Shown here: piece by piece, positions 1-6,496 of the stretch | How the letters are laid out: every line of letters starts with the position of its first letter | Position numbering within the stretch: position 1 is the first letter of the stretch | Source: a virus | Length of the DNA: 27,642 nt | Reading direction: 5' to 3' (one strand) | Virus record (IMG/VR): IMGVR_UViG_3300009184_002427 | Span: 1-27,642 of that record | Translations under genes and position numbers: made by a program | The notes under the pieces: model-generated | Database searches by the model: none | Seen by the model: only the letters and a program-made list of their open reading frames with translations | What the model was told of the DNA's origin: nothing

Positions 1-184
1 CAGCTTTCTTTTGTGCAGATAGCTGTGGGCTAATTCTTTTACGTTTTACTGTTACCACTTTATCTTCTCCTTTTGGTGGTGCTACTGGTGTCTCACCAAT
101 AACAACCATCTCTGTATTTTCTTGTATAGGAATAGTTTCCCCAAAATATGCACGAGGATAACTGTTTGCATTTTCTTGTTCCAT
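1..184 (-). CDS. Hypothetical protein, N-terminal part only (runs off the left edge)
   Basis: An open frame starts at ATG 184-182 and continues past the window edge, so only 61 codons are visible. The protein begins MEQENANSYPRAYFGE and is rich in Glu, Pro and Lys, with a basic KRKR segment near residue 50. I see no domain, signal peptide or membrane segment and do not recognise the family. There is no convincing Shine-Dalgarno. A perfect TATAAT lies on the minus strand at 196-191, only 6 nt before the ATG, so transcription from it would give a leaderless or nearly leaderless mRNA. The TATAAT overlaps the stop of the preceding small ORF. Neighbours suggest late or structural genes. The reading frame is clear; the function is unknown. 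Confidence 0.6.
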   Translation of the reverse strand, partial: MEQENANSYPRAYFGETIPIQENTEMVVIGETPVAPPKGEDKVVTVKRKRISPQLSAQKKA

Positions 185-191
185 AATACTA

Positions 192-317
192 TTATACCCC
201 ATTGATTGCCATAAATGTTGCAGGAAATGCTTGTGCAGATAAACTCTTAACTGCTTTTGCATATTGCTGAATCTCTACCTGTGCATCGTATCCTAGACGT
301 TGCTCAAGAAAGGTCAT
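192..317 (-). CDS. Small hypothetical protein (41 aa)
   Basis: This short frame starts at ATG 317-315 and ends at TAA 194-192. The protein reads MTFLEQRLGYDAQVEIQQYA and onward, with a helical, amphipathic look and no membrane segment. An AGGGAG sequence sits only 2 nt before the ATG, which is tight. The frame stays open upstream to a GTG at 359, which would add VKKIKISVLDKEGV, overlap the end of groES by 14 nt and give 55 residues. That extension looks protein-like, so the longer form is a real alternative. It lies directly downstream of groES on the same strand, probably in the same transcript. The family is not recognised. Confidence 0.5.
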   Translation of the reverse strand: MTFLEQRLGYDAQVEIQQYAKAVKSLSAQAFPATFMAINGV

Positions 318-345
318 AACTCCCTCTTTATCAAGTACGCTTATC

Positions 346-639
346 TTAATCTTCTTCACCTTCAATTACTGCAATGATGTCGTTGTATGAAATAATTACA
401 TAGTCGGTATTATCGTGTCGAACTTCTGTACCGCTGTACTTTGCAAAGATTACCTTCTGCCCCACCTCAAGTGGGATGGGTACGTGTACGCCATTCTTGG
501 TTGTGACACCTGTACCTACAGCAATAACCATAGCCTCTTGTGGCTTTTCTTTGTCTCCTGTAATAATAATGCCAGACTTTGTTACCTGAGCATCTTGGAT
601 AGTTTTAATAACTACTTTATCTTCTATCGGTTGAATCAT
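346..639 (-). CDS. groES: GroES-like co-chaperonin
   Basis: A 97-residue protein, the normal Cpn10/GroES length. It begins IQPIEDKVVIK, has the KEKPQEAMVIAVGTG segment around residues 31-45, the VGQKVIFAKYSGTEV segment around 59-73, and ends IIAVIEGEED. These match the conserved GroES barrel. The mobile loop that contacts GroEL is represented by the region near residues 17-29 (VTKSGIIITGDKE). GroES caps the GroEL ring in the cytoplasm; phage versions such as T4 gp31 and its analogues adapt the host chaperonin to fold capsid protein. No GroEL is visible here, so it would have to use the host's. The start ATG overlaps the upstream stop (TAATG), showing translational coupling. Transcription likely comes from the consensus promoter at 848-876. 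Confidence 0.93.
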   Translation of the reverse strand: MIQPIEDKVVIKTIQDAQVTKSGIIITGDKEKPQEAMVIAVGTGVTTKNGVHVPIPLEVGQKVIFAKYSGTEVRHDNTDYVIISYNDIIAVIEGEED

Positions 640-815
640 TAGTACCCTTCCTTGTGTGTTACTCCGTGCTTTTCGTCAATGTACTTGTGTACCTTGCGGA
701 ATGCAATAAATCGTCCGATCATAAATGCTATGCCAAACTCAATTAATGCCCAGAAAATCTCTGATGCAACGTGTGCTGGTCCAAACATAACCTCAATAAA
801 TTCTTCGGTATGCAT
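639..815 (-). CDS. Small single-pass membrane protein (58 aa)
   Basis: The frame starts at ATG 815-813 with AGGAG about 6 nt upstream and ends at TAA 641-639, overlapping the groES start. The 58-residue product begins MHTEEFIEVMFGPAHVAS, has one hydrophobic segment around residues 19-37 (FWALIEFGIAFMIGRFIAF), and ends in a basic, polar tail containing RKVHKYIDEK. That pattern suggests an inner-membrane protein with a cytoplasmic C-terminus. It is the first gene behind a near-perfect sigma-70-type promoter, so it and groES should be strongly expressed. No family is recognised. A holin-like or assembly role is possible but unsupported. Confidence 0.75.
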   Translation of the reverse strand: MHTEEFIEVMFGPAHVASEIFWALIEFGIAFMIGRFIAFRKVHKYIDEKHGVTHKEGY

Positions 816-847
816 TGTCTCTCCTAATGCGTTAGTCTTATAGTTAT

Positions 848-876
848 ATTTTACAGGATGTAATTCTTTTTGTCAA
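848..876 (-). promoter_or_regulatory. Consensus promoter for the small membrane protein-groES operon
   Basis: On the minus strand a perfect TTGACA (876-871) is followed by a 17-nt spacer and TAAAAT (853-848). The -35 element lies inside the last codons of the hydrolase gene and the -10 overlaps its TAA stop. The next gene starts at 815, leaving a leader of roughly 27 nt with an AGGAG site. Confidence 0.75.
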
Positions 877-1519
877 GTCTTACCCTATTTTTTACAAATT
901 TATTAATTGTTGTTGGACTACTAGTTAATACAGAAAGTAAACCATCTAACATACCAGCCTTTTTTAAGTCAAAGGCTAGGTTGTGACCATATTTTGGACC
1001 ACAATCAAAAACATAATTTGGATATTTATCAACAAATAGGGTATCATTTATATCGTAAGTAGAAACAAATAAATAATAAATTTTATTATTAAGAAATGAT
1101 TCCTCAATTGTTTTATGAATCCAATTATTTATTTTATTTGCGTGTGGCAAATATTCAGAGTTTGGAACAATTTCTGGATAAACTGTAAACTGTGGATTAA
1201 AGGCAATTACATATTGAGTATTTAAATAGTTAGAAGACAGAATACTATTTGTACCACCCATAGAAACACCTATTGAGTATGCAGTTTTTCCATCTATAAT
1301 TTTATTAATAATTTTAGAACAGTTTTTCCAGTCAAGATTATTGCCCCAAGAACTTGTTTTATCAGTTACAAATATAATACTATATGTTTTTGATAAAGAA
1401 TAAAAGTCTAATGTTTTAAGTTCTTGATTTCCTAAACCATTAAAACAAATAAACACAATTTCAGTATTCATATCTATAAAAGATATGTAGGTTGTTTCGC
1501 TCTCAAAAAGAATTTGCAT
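851..1519 (-). CDS. Alpha/beta-hydrolase-like protein
   Basis: A 222-residue protein with alpha/beta-hydrolase hallmarks. A strand ends in IVFICFNGLG near residues 21-30 (candidate oxyanion region). A nucleophile elbow GVSMGG sits at 84-89, with Ser86 as candidate nucleophile. A later strand carries Asp156 and Asp159, and GHN at 178-180 places His179 as candidate catalytic base. The substrate is unknown; esterases that trim acyl groups from glycans share this plan. It is rich in Asn, Ile, Lys and Tyr and is more AT-rich by eye than the structural genes next to it, suggesting later acquisition. It sits between a capsid-accessory gene and the groES promoter, which overlaps its 3' end. Fold confidence is moderate; substrate is a guess. 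Confidence 0.7.
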   Translation of the reverse strand: MQILFESETTYISFIDMNTEIVFICFNGLGNQELKTLDFYSLSKTYSIIFVTDKTSSWGNNLDWKNCSKIINKIIDGKTAYSIGVSMGGTNSILSSNYLNTQYVIAFNPQFTVYPEIVPNSEYLPHANKINNWIHKTIEESFLNNKIYYLFVSTYDINDTLFVDKYPNYVFDCGPKYGHNLAFDLKKAGMLDGLLSVLTSSPTTINKFVKNRVRLDKKNYIL

Positions 1520-1528
1520 AAAAAATAC

Positions 1529-2128
1529 CTATGCTGAACGAAGGGTATCCATTCTATGCGAAACAATTGTGTCTGTTGCCTTACCATCACGGTACAAGCG
1601 AATTACTGCAGCAGGGTTATCTGGAGTACCATTAATTGTTACATCTGTTCCTGGAACATTATAAGATCCATTACGAATAATTCTAGTAATTTTTCCGCTT
1701 GCCATACCGCCAGAAGAATTCCAACTAACCATTGAACCTACTCCAATTGCTTTTACAACAAATCTTTCAACATTTGTGTAGTCCTTACCAAAATTAGCAA
1801 ACAAAGCCTTGTCCCTCATACGTTCAGCAATGCTACGAGACCAAGAGAATCCTGCATCTCCGCCCCAAGCATCCCACATAATGCGACCATTGCTAGGATT
1901 AGCAGTGTTATTAAAGTCTTTGCCCTTCTTGTCTACCTCGTGACGAGAGAAGAAAGAATACATACGCTTAACTGTATCTAAAGACATAGCTCGTCCTGCT
2001 ACAATATCTGTTGCTCTACCCCAGCCAACTGGAGTTCCTGCACCTGTAGCCTTGCCATCCTCTTTCCATTTAAGAGCACGACGTGCGGCTGCCTTCATAC
2101 CTGCTGTTGGTGTATAAGTATCTGCCAC
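1529..2128 (-). CDS. Phage capsid-accessory-like protein with C-terminal Tudor/SH3-like (DUF2945-type) domain
   Basis: 199 residues with two parts. Residues 1-105 hold a module widespread in actinophage structural proteins: TPTAGMKAAARRALKWKEDG, later DTVKRMYSFFSRHEVDKKGK and MWDAWGGDAGFSW. This module is often fused to prohead proteases or portal-region proteins. Residues from about 128 to the end (VGSMVSWNSSGGMASGKI, later AAVIRLY and SHRMDTL) resemble the small beta-barrel annotated DUF2945 or hypervirulence-associated TUDOR. A linker, FANFGKDYTNVER, joins the parts and recurs in the next gene. It starts 4 nt after that gene stops. A virion or head-maturation role is inferred from family context; no protease active site is visible here. 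Confidence 0.72.
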   Translation of the reverse strand: MADTYTPTAGMKAAARRALKWKEDGKATGAGTPVGWGRATDIVAGRAMSLDTVKRMYSFFSRHEVDKKGKDFNNTANPSNGRIMWDAWGGDAGFSWSRSIAERMRDKALFANFGKDYTNVERFVVKAIGVGSMVSWNSSGGMASGKITRIIRNGSYNVPGTDVTINGTPDNPAAVIRLYRDGKATDTIVSHRMDTLRSA

Positions 2129-2132
2129 AGCA

Positions 2133-2684
2133 CTACTTCCAGTCTAGACGCTCAGAGTCTGTATAGTCTTTACCAAAATTAAAGAATAGTGGTTTTTCAT
2201 CTGGCTGGTCTGCCATTTCCATAACCATCTCTACCGAGACCATAAGAGAGTCAATCTTAACTACCTCATTTTGACGAACGTAGTAAAGTTCTGCTTCTTC
2301 TTCCCAAACGCCATCTTCTTCTTCGTAGCAACGGACAATCATTGGCTTGTTATCTTCCATATAATCAAGAGCGTACTCTGAGTCTGGGAGACCAAGCGTT
2401 CCTGGCTGATCCATAACGTACTCTACACGACCAACTTTTAGTTCATCATCTTCGCTGAACATAACAAAGTCACCTGCTGTAGCCATTGCTTTACTAATTG
2501 TTTCAAACTTTTGTGAGTTAACTGATGCCCAAATAGCACGAGCTTGTGAAGCTGCTGCTCCCTTGGTTGGGTGGCATCCGTGTACTGTGCCATCTGCACT
2601 TACTGTTGGGTATCCCTTACATCCGTAGCTACCCTTTTTACCTGCATGGTATCCCCCTGCTGGTTTGCCCATTCCTGCTGGCAT
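2133..2684 (-). CDS. Phage capsid-accessory-like protein, Cys/Gly-rich N-terminal module plus acidic barrel-like domain
   Basis: 183 residues. The N-terminal module (about 15-53) reads KGSYGCKGYPTVS then GTVHGCHPTKGAAASQARA, a short two-Cys motif seen appended to phage head proteins and proteases. Residues 70-150 (GDFVMF, KVGRVEYVMD, IVRCYEEEDG, VKIDSLM) look like an acidic SH3/Tudor-like barrel analogous to that in the downstream neighbour. The C-terminus is FFNFGKDYTDSERLDWK, the same motif that links the two halves of the next protein. The start ATG has CCTCCT complement (AGGAGG) 4 nt upstream. It is the first gene leftward from the divergent region and has its own promoter and 5' hairpin. 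Function is inferred from module context only. Confidence 0.7.
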   Translation of the reverse strand: MPAGMGKPAGGYHAGKKGSYGCKGYPTVSADGTVHGCHPTKGAAASQARAIWASVNSQKFETISKAMATAGDFVMFSEDDELKVGRVEYVMDQPGTLGLPDSEYALDYMEDNKPMIVRCYEEEDGVWEEEAELYYVRQNEVVKIDSLMVSVEMVMEMADQPDEKPLFFNFGKDYTDSERLDWK

Positions 2685-2696
2685 AATTCCTCCTAG

Positions 2697-2722
2697 TAGA
2701 CATTTTGTCTATAGTAAGTATA
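2697..2722 (-). promoter_or_regulatory. Leftward promoter -10 element plus 5'-end hairpin
   Basis: Minus-strand TGGTATACT gives an extended -10 (TATACT at 2722-2717). Five nt later a 6-bp stem (TAGACA/TGTCTA, arms 2697-2702 and 2706-2711) begins at the expected transcription start. An AGGAGG site (2694-2689) and the ATG at 2684 follow. The -35 position is occupied by the mirrored motif described separately. Confidence 0.5.
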
Positions 2723-2737
2723 CCACAAATAATAAAA

Positions 2738-2818
2738 GTCTCCACACAGAGGAAATTCAAGCACAACGCCACGGTCAAGGTAACTAATCTCATCCTAAGA
2801 AGCACTCCGTGTGGAGAC
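2738..2818. repeat. Inverted repeat between divergent genes (possible operator or activator sites)
   Basis: The left arm GTCTCCACACAGAG (2738-2751) and right arm CTCCGTGTGGAGAC (2805-2818) are inverted copies with one mismatch in 14, separated by 53 nt. The terminal 10 bases are perfect. Each arm ends exactly 15 nt before a -10-like hexamer pointing outward (TATACT leftward at 2722-2717, CATAAT rightward at 2834-2839). A regulatory or sigma-recognition role is inferred from this symmetry. A structured RNA is the alternative. The rest of the 2685-2873 interval holds only the two promoters. Confidence 0.6.
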
Positions 2819-2833
2819 ACTTATAGTATATCG

Positions 2834-2849
2834 CATAATGTGATAAAAT
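2834..2849 (+). promoter_or_regulatory. Rightward promoter candidates for the glycosyltransferase operon
   Basis: Two -10-like hexamers lie close together: CATAAT (2834-2839), 15 nt from the right arm of the inverted repeat, and TAAAAT (2844-2849). Neither has a TTGACA-like -35. The TTG start at 2874 with an upstream AGAGG lies 25-35 nt downstream. Which hexamer is used cannot be decided from sequence. Confidence 0.4.
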
Positions 2850-2873
2850 TAATAGAGAATAAAAGAGGTTATT

Positions 2874-3827
2874 TTGGCAAAGATTACATTCCTTGGAAAC
2901 TTCCAGGTAGATTTTAGCAGTGAGAATCATCACGCAAAGTCTCTAGAAGCATTAGGTCATACCGTTATTAAATTCCAAGAAGGAGGCACAACAATTGGCA
3001 AGGTGCTTCGTGAAGCAGTTACATCAGATTTATTTGTATGGATTCATACTCACGGATGGGAAACTCCTGGTCAGCAAAGGATAGATATTCTTCAAGAGCT
3101 ACGTGAATCTGGTGTGCCAACTATGACATATCACCTAGACCTATGGTTTGGTCTTAAACGTCAGCACGATCTTAACAATGATCCATTTTATAAAAACATT
3201 GGTCACTTCTTTGCAACAGACAAGCTTATGGCTGATTGGTTTAATCAAAATACAAAAGTAAAAGGTCACTTTCTTCCTGCTGGAGTGTTTGGTCCTGAGT
3301 GCTATGTCCATTCAGACTATGACGGTACGTTTGACTATGATGTTATCTTTGTTGGTAGCAGAGGGTATCATCCTGAATATCCATACCGCCCAAAACTTAT
3401 AGATGCCTTAAGAGAATTTTATGGCAATAGATTTCTTCACGTTGGTGGAGACGGAGATACAGGAGTTTTGAGGGGTGACGATTTAAATCGTATCTATGCT
3501 CGTAGTAAGGTTGCCATTGGTGACACGCTAAACATTAACTTTAACTATCCATACTATTCTTCAGATAGATTGTTTGAGTCTACTGGTCGTGGTGGATTTA
3601 CTATCTACCCAAACATTGTAGGACTTGATGCCTTCTTTGAAGACAAGAAAGAAATTGTATTTTACAATCACGGAAGCCTTAAAGATTTAAAAGAAAAGAT
3701 TGACTACTATATTGAGCACGACGAGGAACGAGAAGCTATTCGTATGGCTGGACACGAACGTACAAAGAATGAGCATACATACAAAGATAGATGGAAAACA
3801 ATCTTAGCGGAGTTAAATATTAAATGA
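2874..3827 (+). CDS. CgeB/YkvP-like glycosyltransferase (GT-B fold)
   Basis: 317 residues, starting at TTG 2874 with AGAGG about 6 nt upstream. The N-terminal half (ITFLGNF, ALGHTVIKF) looks like a Rossmann domain. The C-terminal half has the CgeB-like signature: DVIFVGSRG near 156-164, SDRLFESTGRGGFTIYP around 230-246, and a tail like SLKDLKEKIDYYIEHDEERE followed by GHERTKNEHTYKDRW. That matches the Glyco_trans_1_2 family, which transfers a nucleotide-sugar glycosyl group. Acceptor and donor are unknown. It is the first of four plus-strand genes in a window otherwise on the minus strand, and its stop overlaps the next start (ATGA), so the operon is translationally coupled. Confidence 0.82.
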   Translation: MAKITFLGNFQVDFSSENHHAKSLEALGHTVIKFQEGGTTIGKVLREAVTSDLFVWIHTHGWETPGQQRIDILQELRESGVPTMTYHLDLWFGLKRQHDLNNDPFYKNIGHFFATDKLMADWFNQNTKVKGHFLPAGVFGPECYVHSDYDGTFDYDVIFVGSRGYHPEYPYRPKLIDALREFYGNRFLHVGGDGDTGVLRGDDLNRIYARSKVAIGDTLNINFNYPYYSSDRLFESTGRGGFTIYPNIVGLDAFFEDKKEIVFYNHGSLKDLKEKIDYYIEHDEEREAIRMAGHERTKNEHTYKDRWKTILAELNIK

Positions 3828-4669
3828 TAGCCTATTCTATTGCTCCAAAAGGAAAAGGGTTTCCAGATGATAAGTGGGACTTTGGATTTTTGCAAGAAGC
3901 CTTTACTAGAAATAACATTGAGGTTATTAAAGTAGATAAGATACCAGAAACAGACAGAGCTTTTGTAATTGTTCCTGGTTTTGAGTGGGCTGGAATGGAA
4001 GAAAAATTAAATAGAAATTTAAACAAAATACGTAGAGTTGTTTTATTTATTACAGCAGACGAACTTGGTATATTTGGTGTAGAAAGAATTAACCATCCTA
4101 ATATAGAAATTTGGATCCAATCTCCATATCCTCGCCATACTGTATACAACAAAATGCCACTTGGAGCTCCAAATCATAAGAAAAATGTTGTTCCAGACTA
4201 TCCAATAAAAACAACTGACATTTATTTTTCTGGTCAGGTTACTCATTCACGTAGACAACAACTTGCAGAGGTACTTCCAAAACTTTCAAACGCAGTTTAT
4301 AGATTTACAGAAGGTTTTACTCAAGGAGAAACACCTATAGACTACTATAAACTATTGTCTGCTGCCAGGTTTGCTCCTGCTCCTGCTGGTAGTGCAACAA
4401 TAGACTCATTTAGATTTTATGAAGGACTAGAAATGTTGTCGTTACCTATTGCTGATAAAGTAAGTAGTGCAGGAGAGGCTTATGGATTTTGGGAAATATT
4501 ATTTAAAGATATGCCAATAGAACAGATCGAGGATTGGAATAATCTTTCCGAACTAATTCCTCTGCTATCAGAAAACTACCCCTCAAATATGCATAGGGCA
4601 GTTTCTTGGTGGATCAAACAAAAAAGAGATTTTGCCTATAAGATTATGGAGCAAATAAATGAACATTAA
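3824..4669 (+). CDS. Exostosin-like glycosyltransferase
   Basis: 281 residues, start ATG overlapping the previous stop by 4 nt. The N-terminal part reads MIAYSIAPKGKGFPDDKWDF. The core contains TTDIYFSGQVTHSRRQQL (130-147), with the strand-plus-Arg pattern of exostosin-type GT-B enzymes. Residues 181-209 (ARFAPAPAGSATIDSFRFYE, then LEMLSLPI) match the conserved exostosin segment in which a Glu in an 'SxRxxEal' context contacts the nucleotide sugar. Donor and acceptor are unknown. Phage relatives occur beside other glycosyltransferases. It ends inside the start of the next gene. Family call moderate to good; biological target unknown. Confidence 0.68.
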   Translation: MIAYSIAPKGKGFPDDKWDFGFLQEAFTRNNIEVIKVDKIPETDRAFVIVPGFEWAGMEEKLNRNLNKIRRVVLFITADELGIFGVERINHPNIEIWIQSPYPRHTVYNKMPLGAPNHKKNVVPDYPIKTTDIYFSGQVTHSRRQQLAEVLPKLSNAVYRFTEGFTQGETPIDYYKLLSAARFAPAPAGSATIDSFRFYEGLEMLSLPIADKVSSAGEAYGFWEILFKDMPIEQIEDWNNLSELIPLLSENYPSNMHRAVSWWIKQKRDFAYKIMEQINEH

Positions 4670-5420
4670 AGATGTAACAATAGTTATTCCAACATCTGTA
4701 AGTCCTGTACATCCAAGCACAGAGATTATTGACGAAGTTATACGAAGCGTCAGGCAGTATTTTCCAGACAATGAAATAATCCTTCAGGTAGACGGACTTA
4801 GAAAAGAGCAGATACATCGTAAAGATATGTATGATGAATATAAGAGTCGCATTCTTTGGAAATCATTGCACGAATGGCATAATGTTCTACCCATTATTTT
4901 TGACGAACATAGTCACCAATCTACAATGATGGAAAAAACAATTGATTTAATTAAGACTCCATTAATGTTTTACATTGAGGGCGATATTGCTTTGCAAGAT
5001 AATCTAGATGTTAACTGGCAAGAAATAATGGATATGCTTGATTCAAATAAAGCTTATACAGTTAGATTTTATACATTCAATAAAGTAATTGAGCCAAGTC
5101 ATATGTATCTTATGAGAAAAACATCTAATGATTTTATTCAATGCTACCAATGGAGTCAGCAGCCGCATATATCTCACGTTTGGTATTATCGCAATATGGT
5201 TCTACCTAATACTATCCCCAAACTTTTCATTGAAGATAGATACTATAGTAAAGTTTTAACAGACTGCAATGAACACATAAAAGGATGGAAGGATCATCGT
5301 TTATGGCTATATAATCCAGTAAACAAAGGTGATATTAGAATTGTAAATAATTTAGATGGAAGAAGAAATATGAAAAAGTTTACTGAAGACGATGAAGCTT
5401 GGGGACTTACTGAGATATGA
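4659..5420 (+). CDS. GT-A-fold (family 2-like) glycosyltransferase
   Basis: 253 residues. The N-terminus VTIVIPTSVSPVHPSTEII resembles the GT2 opening strand and nucleotide-binding loop. ILQVDGLRKEQ (41-51) carries Asp45 of the second strand. FYIEGDIAL (104-112) is the expected DxD-type metal and sugar-nucleotide site, here E-G-D (107-109). The C-terminal part has many aromatics (HVWYYRN, KDHRLWLY), common in acceptor-binding regions. No membrane helices, so a soluble cytoplasmic enzyme is likely. It overlaps the preceding gene by 11 nt and the following gene by 4 nt. The DxD variation makes the metal site worth checking, but EGD-like forms exist in related families. Confidence 0.7.
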   Translation: MNIKDVTIVIPTSVSPVHPSTEIIDEVIRSVRQYFPDNEIILQVDGLRKEQIHRKDMYDEYKSRILWKSLHEWHNVLPIIFDEHSHQSTMMEKTIDLIKTPLMFYIEGDIALQDNLDVNWQEIMDMLDSNKAYTVRFYTFNKVIEPSHMYLMRKTSNDFIQCYQWSQQPHISHVWYYRNMVLPNTIPKLFIEDRYYSKVLTDCNEHIKGWKDHRLWLYNPVNKGDIRIVNNLDGRRNMKKFTEDDEAWGLTEI

Positions 5421-6457
5421 AATTAGGAATAATAGTTAGAGCAGACAATACTGGTCTTGGTAATCAAACATATGAGCTAACACAGATGCTAAATCCACAT
5501 AAAATTATGATTATTGATTTTACATTTTATAATGGTAATGAACAACACTTTGAGTGGTATGCAGAACGTGACTATATTATCTCAAGGGGTGTGCCAACTG
5601 ATGACCAAATGAATAGTTTTCTAGACGGTCTTGATGTTTTATTAAGTTGTGAAACATTCTATAATGACAATACTCCCCTTCTTGCAAAGGCAAAAGGAAT
5701 AAAAACATTCCTACAGTATAATTATGAATTATTTGGAAATTTAAGAACAGATGAAATGCCGCTTCCAGACGTTCTTATATCTCCAAGTTCCTGGATGATT
5801 CAAAAGGTACATAAAAAGTTTCGCAATTCTGCAATAGTATTGCATCTTGCACCACCAACTAGACCAGAATTATTTGAAAGAGCGTTAGAGATAAATACAT
5901 CTAAGGACCATAAACGTTTACTACATATCGCTGGCAAGGCTGCTGCAAAAGATCGTAATGGAACAGAAAGCATTCTTGAAATGATGCAACATTGCAAATC
6001 AGATTTTGAGTTAGTAATAAAAAGTCAAACACCAATTAGCTCTAAAGGATTGGACTCACGCATTACTATTGAATTTGATAATGTAAAGAATAGACAAGAT
6101 ATGTATACTGGGTTTGACGGTATGATTCTTCCTAGACGCTATGCTGGTCTTTGTTTGCCTATGAATGAAGCATTACTTAGTGGTCTACCAGTTTTTATGA
6201 CAGACATATCTCCAAATAACAATATTCTTCCAAAAGAATGGTTAACAGTTTCTGATGAAATTGGATCAATAAGGTTACGACGTGGAGCTGCTGTTATTTG
6301 TTATAGTGTTAATGAAAAAATACTTGCACAAAATATTGATGCCTATGTAAATTTAAATGATAAAACATCTATAAAACAACAAGCATTTAATATTGGGTAT
6401 AAATCATTTGCCCCAAACGTATTAAAATCTAGATACTTAGAGATTTTGGGGCAATAA
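5417..6457 (+). CDS. GT4/GT1-like glycosyltransferase (GT-B fold)
   Basis: 346 residues. The N-terminal domain includes MKLGIIVRADNTGLGNQTYE, with the glycine-rich acceptor-side loop typical of GT-B enzymes. The C-terminal domain begins near LLHIAGKAAAKDRNGTESIL (168-187), the strand-loop-helix used to bind the nucleotide. RRYAGLCLPMNEALLSGLPV (240-259) matches the conserved 'G...E.l..G.Pv' donor-site segment, with Glu251. No signal peptide or membrane segment. It is the last gene of the plus-strand cassette, and its stop lies 3 nt before a strong hairpin (6461-6482). The four enzymes together could assemble a short glycan on virion protein, DNA or a host surface molecule; sequence alone does not say which. 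Confidence 0.78.
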   Translation: MKLGIIVRADNTGLGNQTYELTQMLNPHKIMIIDFTFYNGNEQHFEWYAERDYIISRGVPTDDQMNSFLDGLDVLLSCETFYNDNTPLLAKAKGIKTFLQYNYELFGNLRTDEMPLPDVLISPSSWMIQKVHKKFRNSAIVLHLAPPTRPELFERALEINTSKDHKRLLHIAGKAAAKDRNGTESILEMMQHCKSDFELVIKSQTPISSKGLDSRITIEFDNVKNRQDMYTGFDGMILPRRYAGLCLPMNEALLSGLPVFMTDISPNNNILPKEWLTVSDEIGSIRLRRGAAVICYSVNEKILAQNIDAYVNLNDKTSIKQQAFNIGYKSFAPNVLKSRYLEILGQ

Positions 6458-6460
6458 AAA

Positions 6461-6482
6461 GTGGGCTACCGAAATAGCCCAC
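6461..6482. terminator. Hairpin terminator between convergent transcripts
   Basis: A perfect 8-bp stem, GTGGGCTA (6461-6468) and TAGCCCAC (6475-6482), encloses a 6-nt loop. On the minus strand it is followed by TTTTTATT, a good U-tract for the leftward genes from 6727. On the plus strand the tail CTTCTAG is weaker. The stem and loop closely resemble the terminator at 13265-13282. Confidence 0.75.
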
Positions 6483-6496
6483 CTTCTAGTGCTAGA

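Noticed and set aside
851-2684. Prophage integration or attachment site near the cargo gene
   Set aside because: No integrase, direct-repeat pair or tRNA remnant was seen in the window; nothing supports a temperate lifestyle here.
2738-2818. The inverted repeat region as a tRNA or known riboswitch
   Set aside because: The arms are longer than an acceptor stem, there is no T-loop TTCRANY, and I recognise no riboswitch core.
2638-2820. 60-codon minus-strand ORF
   Set aside because: It overlaps the N-terminus of the capsid-accessory gene in another frame and covers the promoter and repeat.
2705-2917. 70-codon plus-strand ORF across the divergent region
   Set aside because: It spans the inverted repeat and promoters and runs into the first glycosyltransferase in another frame; composition is not protein-like.
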